Part shown: piece after piece, positions 1 through 8,771 of the stretch
Layout: each line of letters begins with the position of its first letter
How positions within the stretch are numbered: position 1 is the stretch's first letter
Source: SZAS-79 sp964599095
GTDB lineage: Bacteria; Pseudomonadota; Gammaproteobacteria; Burkholderiales; SG8-39
Direction of reading: 5' to 3'
NCBI GenBank assembly: GCA_964599095.1
Contig: CAZREB010000007.1
Span: forward strand, 1 to 64,000
DNA length: 64,000 nt
Made by a program: the position numbers and the translations under genes
The notes under the pieces: model-generated
What the model was told of the DNA's origin: nothing
Database searches by the model: none
What the model saw: only the letters and a program-made list of their open reading frames with translations

Positions 1-496
<496 letters not shown>

Positions 497-640
497 TATA
501 ACCGTGAGCATCGCGCGAAGGAACGTACGCGGCGCTGCCCGGTGAGCGATTGTTGCCGCATCACCCGAAGCTTTACTTCTCCCGAATCGCGACTGACCGT
601 CGAGCGCCATGCGCGCGGAACGTGTCGAGTCCAGAGCCAA
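497..640 (+). other. 23S-5S internal transcribed spacer
   Basis: About 144 bp between the end of 23S and the start of 5S. No tRNA cloverleaf or gene is visible. It should be transcribed as part of the rRNA precursor and removed by processing. Confidence 0.7.
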
Positions 641-755
641 TCTGGCGGCCATAGCAGCTTGGAACCACGCCTTCCCATCCCGAACAGGACCGTGAAACGA
701 GTTTGCGCCGATGATAGTGTGCAATTGCGTATGCGAAAGTAGGTTACCGCCAGGC
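641..755 (+). rRNA. rrf: 5S ribosomal RNA
   Basis: A 5S rRNA of about 115 nt. The terminal helix is visible: ctggcgg at 642-648 pairs with ccgccag at 747-753. The conserved inner block ttcccatcccgaacaggacc (from about 671) and the tract gcgccgatgatagt are intact. The sequence resembles betaproteobacterial 5S. The ends are set from the helix and are good to about 2 nt. Confidence 0.96.
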
Positions 756-770
756 CATATAGTGAAAAAA

Positions 771-801
771 GCCCCGAAGACAGCGTCTTCGGGGCTTTTT
801 T
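771..801 (+). terminator. Rho-independent terminator of the rRNA operon
   Basis: An 11-bp perfect stem (GCCCCGAAGAC at 771-781 and its complement at 785-795) has a 3-nt loop and is followed by TTTTTT (796-801). An A-run at 765-770 precedes the stem, so the hairpin can extend. This is a strong factor-independent terminator directly after 5S. Confidence 0.93.
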
Positions 802-876
802 GTTTTCGTGCCCGCAGCCGGCGTCTTCGGGACTTTCCTGCTTTCGCGGCCCGCGGAAGGCGACTTCGGGGACCGG

Positions 877-890
877 TTGACGTGGATCAA
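877..890. promoter_or_regulatory. FNR/DNR-type box upstream of tctB
   Basis: TTGACGTGGATCAA, palindromic half-sites TTGAC and ATCAA around a 4-bp centre. It ends 49 nt before the tctB start. A -10-like TAGTCT (912-917) sits where class II FNR activation would put it, giving a predicted transcript start near 925, just ahead of the tctB ribosome binding site. Confidence 0.7.
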
Positions 891-939
891 TAACGGCCGC
901 GCCGATTCGCCTAGTCTCGATTCACTGGAGGAGCGCCGT

Positions 940-1431
940 ATGGGTACTGGGGAGACGCGACGGCCGCGATCGGTCGCGCAGGTACTGAGGCAACAGAACG
1001 CCATCGCGGGGCTGGTGGTGTTCGCCGTAGGCGCTCTCGGATTCTGGCAGGGGTTCGCGCTTCCTGCGGGCACGCTGGGCGGGATGGGCGCCGGCATGCT
1101 CCCGAAATCGCTTTCGGTCCTGCTCGCCCTTCTGGGGCTGCTGCTGGTGGCTTCCGCGGCGCTCCGACCGGGGCCGGTCATCGATGGATGGTCGCTTCGC
1201 GGCCCGCTCTTCGTGCTGGGCGCCGTCGTCGTTTTCGGCCTCGCGGTACGCCCGCTGGGGCTGTCCGTAGCGGGCCCGCTGTCGATCGCCGTCGGTGCGT
1301 GGGCAAGCGAAGAGGTCCGCTGGAAGGAAACGCTCGTCTTCGGCCTGCTCATGACGGCGTTCTGCGCCGGCCTGTTCAAGTTCGCCCTCGGCCTGCCGAT
1401 CCCGCTCGCGCCCTGGCTGCTCGGGTACTGA
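940..1431 (+). CDS. tctB: Tripartite tricarboxylate transporter, small membrane subunit TctB
   Basis: A 163-residue protein with four hydrophobic segments and little else, the usual build of the TctB subunit of TctABC carriers, which import di- and tricarboxylates using an ion gradient. The ATG at 940 is chosen because GGAGGAG (927-933) lies 6 nt upstream; an in-frame ATG at 808 lies before the promoter and has no such site. It is followed after 9 bp by tctA, which fixes the assignment, because TctB alone is poorly conserved. The order B-A-C differs from the common C-B-A order. An FNR-type box lies 49 nt upstream, suggesting expression at low oxygen. The substrate cannot be told from sequence. 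Confidence 0.88.
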   Translation: MGTGETRRPRSVAQVLRQQNAIAGLVVFAVGALGFWQGFALPAGTLGGMGAGMLPKSLSVLLALLGLLLVASAALRPGPVIDGWSLRGPLFVLGAVVVFGLAVRPLGLSVAGPLSIAVGAWASEEVRWKETLVFGLLMTAFCAGLFKFALGLPIPLAPWLLGY

Positions 1432-1440
1432 GGTCCGCGC

Positions 1441-2946
1441 ATGTACGACCTGATCGCCAACCTCGGACTGGGCTTCGCCACTGCGCTGACGCCGGTCAAC
1501 CTCGCGCTCTGCTTCGTCGGTTGCTTCGTGGGAACCCTGATCGGCGTGCTGCCCGGCGTCGGGCCGATCGCGACGATCGCGATGCTGATGCCGCTCACGC
1601 TGAAGGCCGAGCCCACCGGTGCGCTGATAATGCTGGCCGGCATCTATTACGGCGCGCAGTACGGCGGGTCCACGACGGCGATCCTCGTCAACATGCCGGG
1701 CGAAGTCACGTCAGTGGTGACGGCGCTCGACGGCCACATGATGGCCAAGGGCGGCCAGGCGGGCGTCGCGCTCGGGATTGCGGCGATTGCGTCCTTCTTC
1801 GCCGGGACCGTGGCCACGCTGGTCATTGCGGCGATTGGCGCGCCATTGACGAAACTCGCGCTCCTGTTCGGGCCGGCCGAATATTTCGGCCTGATGGTGT
1901 TCGGCCTCGGCCTGGCCATCGTGCTGGCGCACGGATCGGTGCTGAAGGCGATCGTCATGGTCGTGTTCGGGCTGCTGCTCGCCACCGTCGGGACCGATCT
2001 CGAGACCGGGCAGGAGCGTCTGACCTTCGGAATGCCGGACCTGTCCGACGGCATCGACTTCGCCGTGCTCGCGATGGGCGTTTTCGGGATCGCCGAAATC
2101 CTGCGCAACCTCGAGAACCCGGAATCGCGCAGCGTCGCGGTCGCCCGGATCGGTCGGCTGCTGCCGTCGCGGGACGATCTGCGCCGCTGCTTCGGGCCGG
2201 TGGCGCGCGCGACCGGCATCGGGTCGGTGCTCGGCATCCTGCCGGGCAACGGCGCTGTGCTTGCGCCCTTCGCTTCGTATACGCTCGAGAAGAAGCTCGC
2301 CGAAGATCCCTCGCGATTCGGCAAGGGGGCGATCGAAGGCGTCGCCGGGCCGGAGGCGGCGAACAACGCCGGCGCGCAGACTGCGTTCATCCCGCTGCTC
2401 ACGCTCGGCATCCCGCCGAATGCGGTGATGGCGCTGATGGTCGGCGCGATGACCATCCACGGCATCATCCCCGGCCCGCAGGTGATGACCAAGAGCCCGA
2501 CGCTGTTCTGGGGAATGATCGCCTCGATGTGGATCGGCAACCTGATGCTGCTGGTCATCAACCTGCCGCTGGTCGGCTTGTGGGTGCGTCTGCTCAAGGT
2601 CCCGTACCGGCTGCTGTACGTCGCCATCCTGCTGTTCTGCTGCATAGGCATCTATTCGATCAACAACAGCCCTTCCGACGTGTACTTCACGGCGTTCTTC
2701 GGGCTGGTGGGCTACGTGCTGATCAAGCTCGGGCTCGAGCCCGCCCCGATGCTGCTGGGCTTCGTGCTGGGGCGGCTCATGGAAGAGAAGCTGCGCCAGG
2801 CGCTCGCGCTTTCCGAAGGCAGCTTCATGACTTTCGTCGAGCGGCCGGTCGCGCTCGGGCTGCTGGTCCTGGCATTCTTGGTGATGGCGGTCGCAGTGCT
2901 GCCCGCGATGAGCAGGCGCCGAGACGAAGTCTTCCAGGAGGATTGA
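1441..2946 (+). CDS. tctA: Tripartite tricarboxylate transporter, large membrane subunit TctA
   Basis: A 501-residue polytopic inner-membrane protein of the normal TctA length, with about 11-12 hydrophobic segments. It carries the two family signatures related by internal repeat: GVLPGVGP (35-42) followed by YYGAQYGGSTTAILVNMPGE (69-88), and a second GILPGNGAVLAPFASY near residue 263 followed by GIPPNAVMALMVGAM near 320. It forms the transport channel and works with TctB and the periplasmic receptor TctC encoded on either side. The start is the first ATG after the tctB stop, with only 9 bp between the genes, so they are certainly cotranscribed. Confidence 0.95.
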   Translation: MYDLIANLGLGFATALTPVNLALCFVGCFVGTLIGVLPGVGPIATIAMLMPLTLKAEPTGALIMLAGIYYGAQYGGSTTAILVNMPGEVTSVVTALDGHMMAKGGQAGVALGIAAIASFFAGTVATLVIAAIGAPLTKLALLFGPAEYFGLMVFGLGLAIVLAHGSVLKAIVMVVFGLLLATVGTDLETGQERLTFGMPDLSDGIDFAVLAMGVFGIAEILRNLENPESRSVAVARIGRLLPSRDDLRRCFGPVARATGIGSVLGILPGNGAVLAPFASYTLEKKLAEDPSRFGKGAIEGVAGPEAANNAGAQTAFIPLLTLGIPPNAVMALMVGAMTIHGIIPGPQVMTKSPTLFWGMIASMWIGNLMLLVINLPLVGLWVRLLKVPYRLLYVAILLFCCIGIYSINNSPSDVYFTAFFGLVGYVLIKLGLEPAPMLLGFVLGRLMEEKLRQALALSEGSFMTFVERPVALGLLVLAFLVMAVAVLPAMSRRRDEVFQED

Positions 2947-3027
2947 AGGGGCCCGGTGCACGAGGCCTCTGACGGGACGCGCGATGCGCAGGCAAGTCAG
3001 GATTACATGAATGCAAAGGAGACGGAC

Positions 3028-4005
3028 ATGAAACGAATTTCCGCTGCAGTGCTCGCGGCAGGCCTTTTCCTATCGGCCGCAATGGCAATGGCCCAGCCTT
3101 ACCCCTCCCGCCCGGTCACGATCATCGTGCCGTTCGCGGCCGGCGGCCCGACCGACATCATTGCGCGCATCGTCGGCGAGTACTATTCGAAGGCATTCGG
3201 CCAGCAGTTCGTCGTCGAAAACGTGGCCGGCGCAGGCGGCACAACGGGCATCACCCGCGGCGCACAGTCCAGGCCCGACGGCCACACGATCATGATGGGC
3301 CACATGGGCACGCACGGCGCCGCACCGGCGCTCTATCCCTCGCTCAAGTACGATCCGGCAAAGGACTTCGAGCCGATCGGCCTGGTTGCGGGGACCCCGA
3401 TCCTGATCGTCGCGCGCAAGGATTTCCCCGCGGCCAGCCTCAAGGACTTGGTCGCGCGCCTGAAGGACCCGGCGGCCAAGGCCAAGCAGGCGCATGCCGG
3501 CGTCGGCTCGGTCTCCTTCACGACCTGCACGCTGCTCACCTCGCAGATCGGCGTGAAGAACATCGTCGTCGCCTATCGCGGCACCGGTCCTGCGCTGAAC
3601 GATCTCGTCGGCGGCCAGGTGGATTACATGTGCGACCAGATCGTCAACCTGGTGTCGCAGGTGAAAGGGGGCGCCATCAAGGCGTACGCGATCGCCACGC
3701 CGGAACGCTCGCCCGCGCTTCCGGATGTTCCCACTACGAAAGAGGCAGGCCTGCCGGATTACCAGGTCAGCGCGTGGAATGCGTTGTTCGCACCAAAAGG
3801 CACGCCGAAGGAGATCGTCGCGAAGCTGAACAATGCGCTGGTCAAGGCGCTGGACGACGCTCACACGCGCACGCGGCTGCTCGAACTCGGCAGCGTGATC
3901 CCGGACAAGGCGGGGCGCTCGCCGGAAGCGCTTTCCGCGCTGGTGAAAAGCGAGGTGGCGCGCTGGACGCCGATCCTGAAGGCCGCGGGAGCCGTCGGGC
4001 ATTAG
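3028..4005 (+). CDS. tctC: Tripartite tricarboxylate transporter substrate-binding protein TctC (Bug family)
   Basis: A 325-residue periplasmic receptor that delivers the carboxylate substrate to TctAB. Residues 1-24 are a signal peptide ending near AMAMA-Q. The family opening PSRPVTIIVPFAAGGPTD follows directly. The start at 3028 is preferred over upstream in-frame ATGs (2956, 3007) because AAGGAGA (3016-3022) lies 5 nt before it and the signal peptide then has a normal length. Bug receptors are greatly expanded in Burkholderiales, where many are orphan genes; this one sits with its own TctA and TctB. The ligand is unknown. Confidence 0.93.
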   Translation: MKRISAAVLAAGLFLSAAMAMAQPYPSRPVTIIVPFAAGGPTDIIARIVGEYYSKAFGQQFVVENVAGAGGTTGITRGAQSRPDGHTIMMGHMGTHGAAPALYPSLKYDPAKDFEPIGLVAGTPILIVARKDFPAASLKDLVARLKDPAAKAKQAHAGVGSVSFTTCTLLTSQIGVKNIVVAYRGTGPALNDLVGGQVDYMCDQIVNLVSQVKGGAIKAYAIATPERSPALPDVPTTKEAGLPDYQVSAWNALFAPKGTPKEIVAKLNNALVKALDDAHTRTRLLELGSVIPDKAGRSPEALSALVKSEVARWTPILKAAGAVGH

Positions 4006-4075
4006 CCGAGCCGCACCCGGAGCACGGGGTGTTCCGGGGGGCGCCCGGTCGGGCCGCGGAACCGCGCGGATCGCC

Positions 4076-4852
4076 TTACCTGAGCTTCGCGGCGCGGCGT
4101 GCTTCGAGATGGGCGCGCATCAGTTCGCCCCGCTCGGGACCGGCGCACGCGCCCGCGAACTGGCCGATGCTCGCTGCAATCGCAGCGTCGGTCGGGCTGT
4201 CCATCCAGGAATCGATGAGCCTTTTCTGCAGCCGCACGGCCTGCGGGCCGCTCGCGAGGACGTCGGCGAGGCACCGGTCGACCGCGGCGTCGAGCTGCGC
4301 CGCTTCCACGGCTTCCTCGACCAGCCCCCACGACAGCGCCGTCTGTGCGTCGATCGGCCGCCCGGTGAGCAAGAGCAGGCGGGTCCGGCCCCAGCCGATC
4401 AGCCGCGGGAGCAGCACCGCTTCGACGACCGAGGGGATGCCGAGCCGGACCTCGGGCATCGCGAACGTCGACCCGTCCGAGGCGATGCGGACATCACAGG
4501 CCGCGGCGAATTCGAGTCCCGCGCCCAGCGTGTAGCCTTCGATCCGGGCGATGGTGGGGACCGGTACCCGGCGCACCGCATCGCAGGTCCGGTGCACGAG
4601 CGTGATGAAATCGCGCGCGCCTTCACGGTCCGCCGCCGCCATTTCGTCCACGTTCGCGCCGCCGATGAAGGCCTCGCCGCCTGCGCCGGTCACGACGAGC
4701 GCGCGCAACCCGTCGTCAGCCGAGAGAGCGCCCAGCGCCTCGATCATCTGCGCCATCAGCAGCCGCGATAGCGAATTCGCCTTCGCTGCGTGATCGATGG
4801 TCAGCCTGGCGACCCCGTCAGGGGTACGACGGACCGAAACGAGCGAGGCCAC
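4076..4852 (-). CDS. Enoyl-CoA hydratase/isomerase family protein
   Basis: A 258-residue crotonase-fold protein. Both catalytic glutamates of true enoyl-CoA hydratases are in place: E114 in LGAGLEFAAACD and E134 in MPEVRLGIP. The oxyanion-hole segments are at about 61-66 (AFIGGA) and 108-112. Hydration of a 2-enoyl-CoA is therefore likely, although crotonases with both glutamates also do related reactions. The gene begins 4 bp after the stop of the Fe-S protein gene upstream on the same strand, so the two form one transcript. The link between a crotonase and a GlpC-like protein is not obvious. It is convergent with tctC. Confidence 0.85.
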   Translation of the reverse strand: MASLVSVRRTPDGVARLTIDHAAKANSLSRLLMAQMIEALGALSADDGLRALVVTGAGGEAFIGGANVDEMAAADREGARDFITLVHRTCDAVRRVPVPTIARIEGYTLGAGLEFAAACDVRIASDGSTFAMPEVRLGIPSVVEAVLLPRLIGWGRTRLLLLTGRPIDAQTALSWGLVEEAVEAAQLDAAVDRCLADVLASGPQAVRLQKRLIDSWMDSPTDAAIAASIGQFAGACAGPERGELMRAHLEARRAAKLR

Positions 4853-4856
4853 GCCG

Positions 4857-6236
4857 TCAGATTCCGTAAGCGCGGCGAACCAGCGAGATCGGGTGCGCCT
4901 TCTCCGCCTTCTTCGGTGGCGAAGCCGGCGCGTCGGCCGGTGCCTGGGTTTCGATTCCCTGCTCGATATGGCGTGCGGCGATCGGGCAATCCGAGCTGAT
5001 GAAGTCTGGCGCCTTGTCGGCCATCTGCCGGAACACCGGCCGGCCGATCTTCATCGAATTCTCGTAGTACTCCGTCTTCACGCCCCAGGTGCCGTCGTGG
5101 CCCGCGCAGCGCTCGACGGTGTTGACCTCGGTGCCCGGGACCAGTTGCAGCATCTCGCGCGTCTTCTGCCCGACGTTCTGCACCCGCGAATGACAGGGGA
5201 TGTGGTACGAGACATTGCCCAGTTTCGCCTTGAAGTCGGTCTTCAGCAGCCCGTCGCGGTTCCTCAGCACGAGGTACTCGAAAGGGTCGAACATGGCCGC
5301 CTGCACGGCTTTGACGTCGGCGTCTTCCGGGAACATCAGCGGCAGTTCCTGCTTGAACATCAGCGTGCACGACGGGATCGGTGTCAGGATCGCATAGCCT
5401 TCCCGCGCGACCCTGGCAAGCACCGGGATGTTCGCTTCCTTGTTCTTTACGACCGAGTCGAGGTCGCCCAGTTCGAGCTTGGGCATGCCGCAACACGCCT
5501 CTTTCTCGACCAGGACATAGGGGATCTCGTTGTGCTCGAGGATCGCGAGCAGGTCGTGGCCGATGCCCGGCTCGTTGTAGTTCACGTAGCACGTCGAGTA
5601 GATCGCCACCTTGCCGGGCGTTTCCCTGCCGTCCCGCACCGGGAAGGCGCGGCTTTCTGCCGCGTTAGGGCGGAACTTCCTGCTGGCGTACTCCGGCAGC
5701 CGGCGATCCTTGTGGACCTTCAGCACGCTGTCCATCACGCCGCGGGCGGTGCCGTTCCGGTTCAGCGCATTCGTCACCTGCACGACCACGGGGATCGTGG
5801 CGAGCTTGCCCATCGCGTCGGTGGAAGACAGCAGCCTGTCGCGGAAGCTGGCCCCGCCTTGCCTGAACTTGACCGCCTTGGCGCGCAGCATCAGGTGGGG
5901 AAAATCCAGGTTCCACGGATGCGGCGGCACGTAAGGGCACTTGGTCAGGTAGCACATGTCGCACAGGTAGCACTGGTCGACCACCTTCCAGAAGTCCTTC
6001 TTGTCGACCCCGTCGACCTCCATCGTCTTGCTCTCGTCCACCAGGTCGAACAGGGTGGGAAACGAGGTGCAGAGGTTCACGCATCGCCGGCAGCCGTGGC
6101 AGATGTCGAAGGTGCGCTCGAGTTCCTTTTCGAGGCTGGCTTCGTTCCAGAAGTCCGGGTTCTTCCAGTCGAGGGGGTGGCGGGTCGGGGCTTCGAGGCT
6201 GCCTTCCCTTGCGCCCGCAGGCGGGGTCGTGGTCAT
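4857..6236 (-). CDS. GlpC/HdrD-like Fe-S oxidoreductase (two [4Fe-4S] and CCG domains)
   Basis: A 459-residue soluble protein with two ferredoxin-type clusters, CxxCxxCxxxC at 46-56 and CxxCxxCxxxxC at 89-100. Two cysteine-rich CCG-type domains follow (KEACCGMP near 260 and PCHSRVQN/ERCAGHDG near 365-390), as in GlpC, LutA and HdrB. Such proteins pass electrons between flavoproteins and quinones or disulfides. A close subgroup in betaproteobacteria is found beside rubrerythrin, but no rubrerythrin gene is present here. An upstream TTG at 6296 in the same frame would add 20 residues. The ATG at 6236 is preferred because the added part is proline-rich and unconserved in look. The real partner enzyme is unknown. 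Confidence 0.8.
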   Translation of the reverse strand: MTTTPPAGAREGSLEAPTRHPLDWKNPDFWNEASLEKELERTFDICHGCRRCVNLCTSFPTLFDLVDESKTMEVDGVDKKDFWKVVDQCYLCDMCYLTKCPYVPPHPWNLDFPHLMLRAKAVKFRQGGASFRDRLLSSTDAMGKLATIPVVVQVTNALNRNGTARGVMDSVLKVHKDRRLPEYASRKFRPNAAESRAFPVRDGRETPGKVAIYSTCYVNYNEPGIGHDLLAILEHNEIPYVLVEKEACCGMPKLELGDLDSVVKNKEANIPVLARVAREGYAILTPIPSCTLMFKQELPLMFPEDADVKAVQAAMFDPFEYLVLRNRDGLLKTDFKAKLGNVSYHIPCHSRVQNVGQKTREMLQLVPGTEVNTVERCAGHDGTWGVKTEYYENSMKIGRPVFRQMADKAPDFISSDCPIAARHIEQGIETQAPADAPASPPKKAEKAHPISLVRRAYGI

Positions 6237-6342
6237 GGTCGGTAAAAGGGGTGGAGACGGTACCGGCAATGTAGTCGCGGGGTGGCGATCGGGCAAATGG
6301 ATTCTCGCAATTCGCGCAATTGGCCGCGGCTATGGCCGCCGT

Positions 6343-6356
6343 TTGACCCACGTCAA
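6343..6356. promoter_or_regulatory. FNR/DNR-type box upstream of the universal stress protein gene
   Basis: TTGACCCACGTCAA, a perfect 5-4-5 palindrome. It ends 53 nt before the stress protein start. TATGTT (6378-6383) is in the -10 position expected for class II FNR activation, giving a transcript start near 6390. Confidence 0.75.
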
Positions 6357-6409
6357 ACGGGGACCGCGCCCCCGGGGTATGTTGTCATCATCTTTCCAGA
6401 GGTGCTTAC

Positions 6410-7252
6410 ATGGACTACAAGACGATCGTCGTTCACCTCGACGCCGGCGGGCTGTGCGCCCAGCGGCTAGAGGTCGCATTCGAGCAGGCGGGCAGATTCG
6501 ACGCGCACCTGGTCGCGCTTTACGCGCCCGGCCCGATCGTGATCCCCTCGGCCGCGATGGCCGAAATCGGCACGACGGCGATGAACCTCATCAGCCGGAA
6601 TCGCAAGACCGCAGAAGAGGGCGCGCATGAACTGTTCCGGCAGGCGTCCGCCCGTCACGGGACGGTCAAGTCCGAGTGGCGGGTCTCCAACGGCGACGCG
6701 ATTGCCGCCGTCCGGCTGAGCGCGCGCTATGCCGATCTCCTGATCGCCGGCCAACCCGAGCGCGAGGATGCCGACAACGGCGGCATGCCCGGGACGTTCG
6801 CCGCCGACCTGGTGCTCACGGCCTGCCGGCCGGTCCTCTTCGTCCCGTACGCCGGCCGGTTCCCGGCCATCGGCAAACGGGTGCTTGTGGCGTGGAATGC
6901 GAGCCCCGAGGCCGCTCGTGCCCTGAGCGATGCGTTGCCGATGCTCCGGCAAGCCGACATGGTCGAGGTCACCGCGTTCGACCCGGGCGACGGGCGGGCG
7001 CATCACGGCGAGGTCCCTGGGGCCGACATCGCGCTTTACCTTGCCCGCCATGGGATCAAGGTCACCGCAAGCCAGCAGGCCGGCACGGGCCTGGATGTCG
7101 GGCTCCAACTGCTGTCGCGGGCCGCCGACCAGTCGGCCGACCTGATCGTCATGGGCGCCTACGGGCATTCGCGGCTGCGCGAATGGATGCTCGGCGGAGC
7201 GACTCGCACGCTCCTCGAGACCATGACGGTGCCCGTCCTGATGTCGCATTGA
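6410..7252 (+). CDS. Tandem-domain universal stress protein
   Basis: A 280-residue cytoplasmic protein made of two UspA-type domains (about 1-145 and 150-280). The second keeps the nucleotide-binding pattern G-x2-G-x9-G near its end (GAYGHSRLREWMLGG followed by ATR), so ATP binding is likely there; the first domain lacks it. Long two-domain Usp proteins are known parts of anaerobic-survival regulons controlled by ANR/FNR in Pseudomonas. The box 53 nt upstream points the same way. GAGGT before the ATG serves as the ribosome binding site. The polyphosphate phosphotransferase gene follows after 17 bp and is probably cotranscribed. Confidence 0.88.
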   Translation: MDYKTIVVHLDAGGLCAQRLEVAFEQAGRFDAHLVALYAPGPIVIPSAAMAEIGTTAMNLISRNRKTAEEGAHELFRQASARHGTVKSEWRVSNGDAIAAVRLSARYADLLIAGQPEREDADNGGMPGTFAADLVLTACRPVLFVPYAGRFPAIGKRVLVAWNASPEAARALSDALPMLRQADMVEVTAFDPGDGRAHHGEVPGADIALYLARHGIKVTASQQAGTGLDVGLQLLSRAADQSADLIVMGAYGHSRLREWMLGGATRTLLETMTVPVLMSH

Positions 7253-7269
7253 TTCCCGGGGGAAATGCC

Positions 7270-8748
7270 ATGTTCGAAACTGCGGAGCTCGGCCACAAGC
7301 TGGCCAAGGGCGAATACAAGAAGAGGGTGCCGAAACTGCGCGCCGACCTGCTCGATGCGCAATTCGAGGTGTCGAAGCTGGGCAAGTTCCCGGTCATCAT
7401 CCTGATTTCCGGGGTGCGCGGCGCCGGCAAGGGCGAGACGGTCAACCTGCTCAACGAATGGATGGATCCGCGCCATATCCACACCCATGCGTTCGACAAT
7501 CCCTCGGACGAGGAGCGTGAGCGGCCGCACATGTGGCGATACTGGCGGGCGCTGCCCCCAAAAGGAAGCATCGGGATGCTGTTCGGCTCCTGGTACACCG
7601 CACCGATCATCGAGCGCGTGTTCAAGCAGTCGACCGCCGACCAGCTCGGGCGCTCGATCGAGGAAATCAACCATTTCGAGAGGATGCTGGCCGATGAAGG
7701 CGCGCTGATCCTCAAGTTCTGGTTCCACCTGTCCGAGAAGCAGCAGAAGAAGCGCCTGCGCTCGCTCGAGAAAGACCCGGAGACCAGTTGGCGCGTCACC
7801 GAGAGGGACTGGGATTTCTTCAAGCAGTACAAGCGCTTCTATCGCATCAGCGAAGACACGCTGCGGCGGACGAGCACGGCCGACGCACCCTGGATCGTCG
7901 TCGAGGGCGCCGATCCCGAATACCGGTCATTGACGGTCGGCAACAACCTGCTGGAGGCGATCCGTGCCCGCCTCAAGGCGCACGCGGGCAACGCCGGACC
8001 CCGCAAGTCCATGGCGGCCCCGATCGTGCGCTCGGTCGACAGGAAGAACGTCTTTACCGACATGGATCTCACGCAGAAAGTCGAGAAGAAGGACTTCGAC
8101 AAGCGGATCGCCAAGGCACAGAGGCAGTTGGCCATAGCGACGCGCGATCCGGGATTTGCCGGCAGGAACGTCGTCTGCGTTTTCGAAGGCATGGACGCCG
8201 CCGGCAAGGGCGGCGCGATCCGGCGCGTCACCGCGGCGCTCGATGCCCGGCTGTACCACACGATTCCCGTGGCCGCACCCACCGACGAGGAGCGCGAGCA
8301 ACCCTACCTGTGGCGTTTCTGGCGGCATATCCCGCGCAAGGGCCGCTTCACGATCTACGACCGCAGCTGGTATGGGCGGGTGCTGGTCGAGCGCATCGAG
8401 GGGTTCTGTTCCGAGGCCGACTGGATGCGCGCCTACTCCGAGATCAACGAATTCGAGGAGCAGCTCGCCCGCAACGGCGCGATCATCGCCAAGTTCTGGC
8501 TGCAGATCTCCAAGGAAGAGCAACTGCGGCGCTTCAAGGAGCGCGAGAAGACGCGCTTCAAGCAGTTCAAGATCACCGAGGAAGACTGGCGCAACCGCGG
8601 CAAGTGGGAGGGCTACCAGGAAGCGGCCGCCGACATGATCGAGCGCACGACCACGCCTTACGCGCCGTGGACACTGATCGAGGCCAACGACAAGTACCAC
8701 GCCCGCGTCAAGGTGCTCGAGACGCTGGTGCGCCTGGTCAAGGGGTGA
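7270..8748 (+). CDS. pap: Polyphosphate:AMP phosphotransferase (PPK2 class II, two-domain)
   Basis: A 492-residue protein with two fused PPK2 domains. The first has the Walker A GVRGAGKGET (48-57) and the second GMDAAGKGG (about 307-315), each followed by the arginine-rich lid region. Proteins of this length and double build (class II PPK2) transfer phosphate from polyphosphate to AMP to make ADP. In the characterised members the C-terminal half is the active one, and here it has the more canonical motifs. A GGGGGAA site precedes the ATG. Placed behind a low-oxygen-type stress protein gene, it would let the cell regenerate ADP from stored polyphosphate when respiration stops (inference). Confidence 0.93.
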   Translation: MFETAELGHKLAKGEYKKRVPKLRADLLDAQFEVSKLGKFPVIILISGVRGAGKGETVNLLNEWMDPRHIHTHAFDNPSDEERERPHMWRYWRALPPKGSIGMLFGSWYTAPIIERVFKQSTADQLGRSIEEINHFERMLADEGALILKFWFHLSEKQQKKRLRSLEKDPETSWRVTERDWDFFKQYKRFYRISEDTLRRTSTADAPWIVVEGADPEYRSLTVGNNLLEAIRARLKAHAGNAGPRKSMAAPIVRSVDRKNVFTDMDLTQKVEKKDFDKRIAKAQRQLAIATRDPGFAGRNVVCVFEGMDAAGKGGAIRRVTAALDARLYHTIPVAAPTDEEREQPYLWRFWRHIPRKGRFTIYDRSWYGRVLVERIEGFCSEADWMRAYSEINEFEEQLARNGAIIAKFWLQISKEEQLRRFKEREKTRFKQFKITEEDWRNRGKWEGYQEAAADMIERTTTPYAPWTLIEANDKYHARVKVLETLVRLVKG

Positions 8749-8771
8749 GCCGGCGCCCGTCTTTGGCGGCC

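Noticed and set aside
822..846. Partial second copy of the right arm of the rRNA terminator (gtcttcggga...)
   Set aside because: About three quarters identical but with no partner arm; not a functional hairpin.
4797..6245. 482-codon rightward frame over the GlpC-like gene
   Set aside because: Antisense to a gene with two clear [4Fe-4S] motifs.
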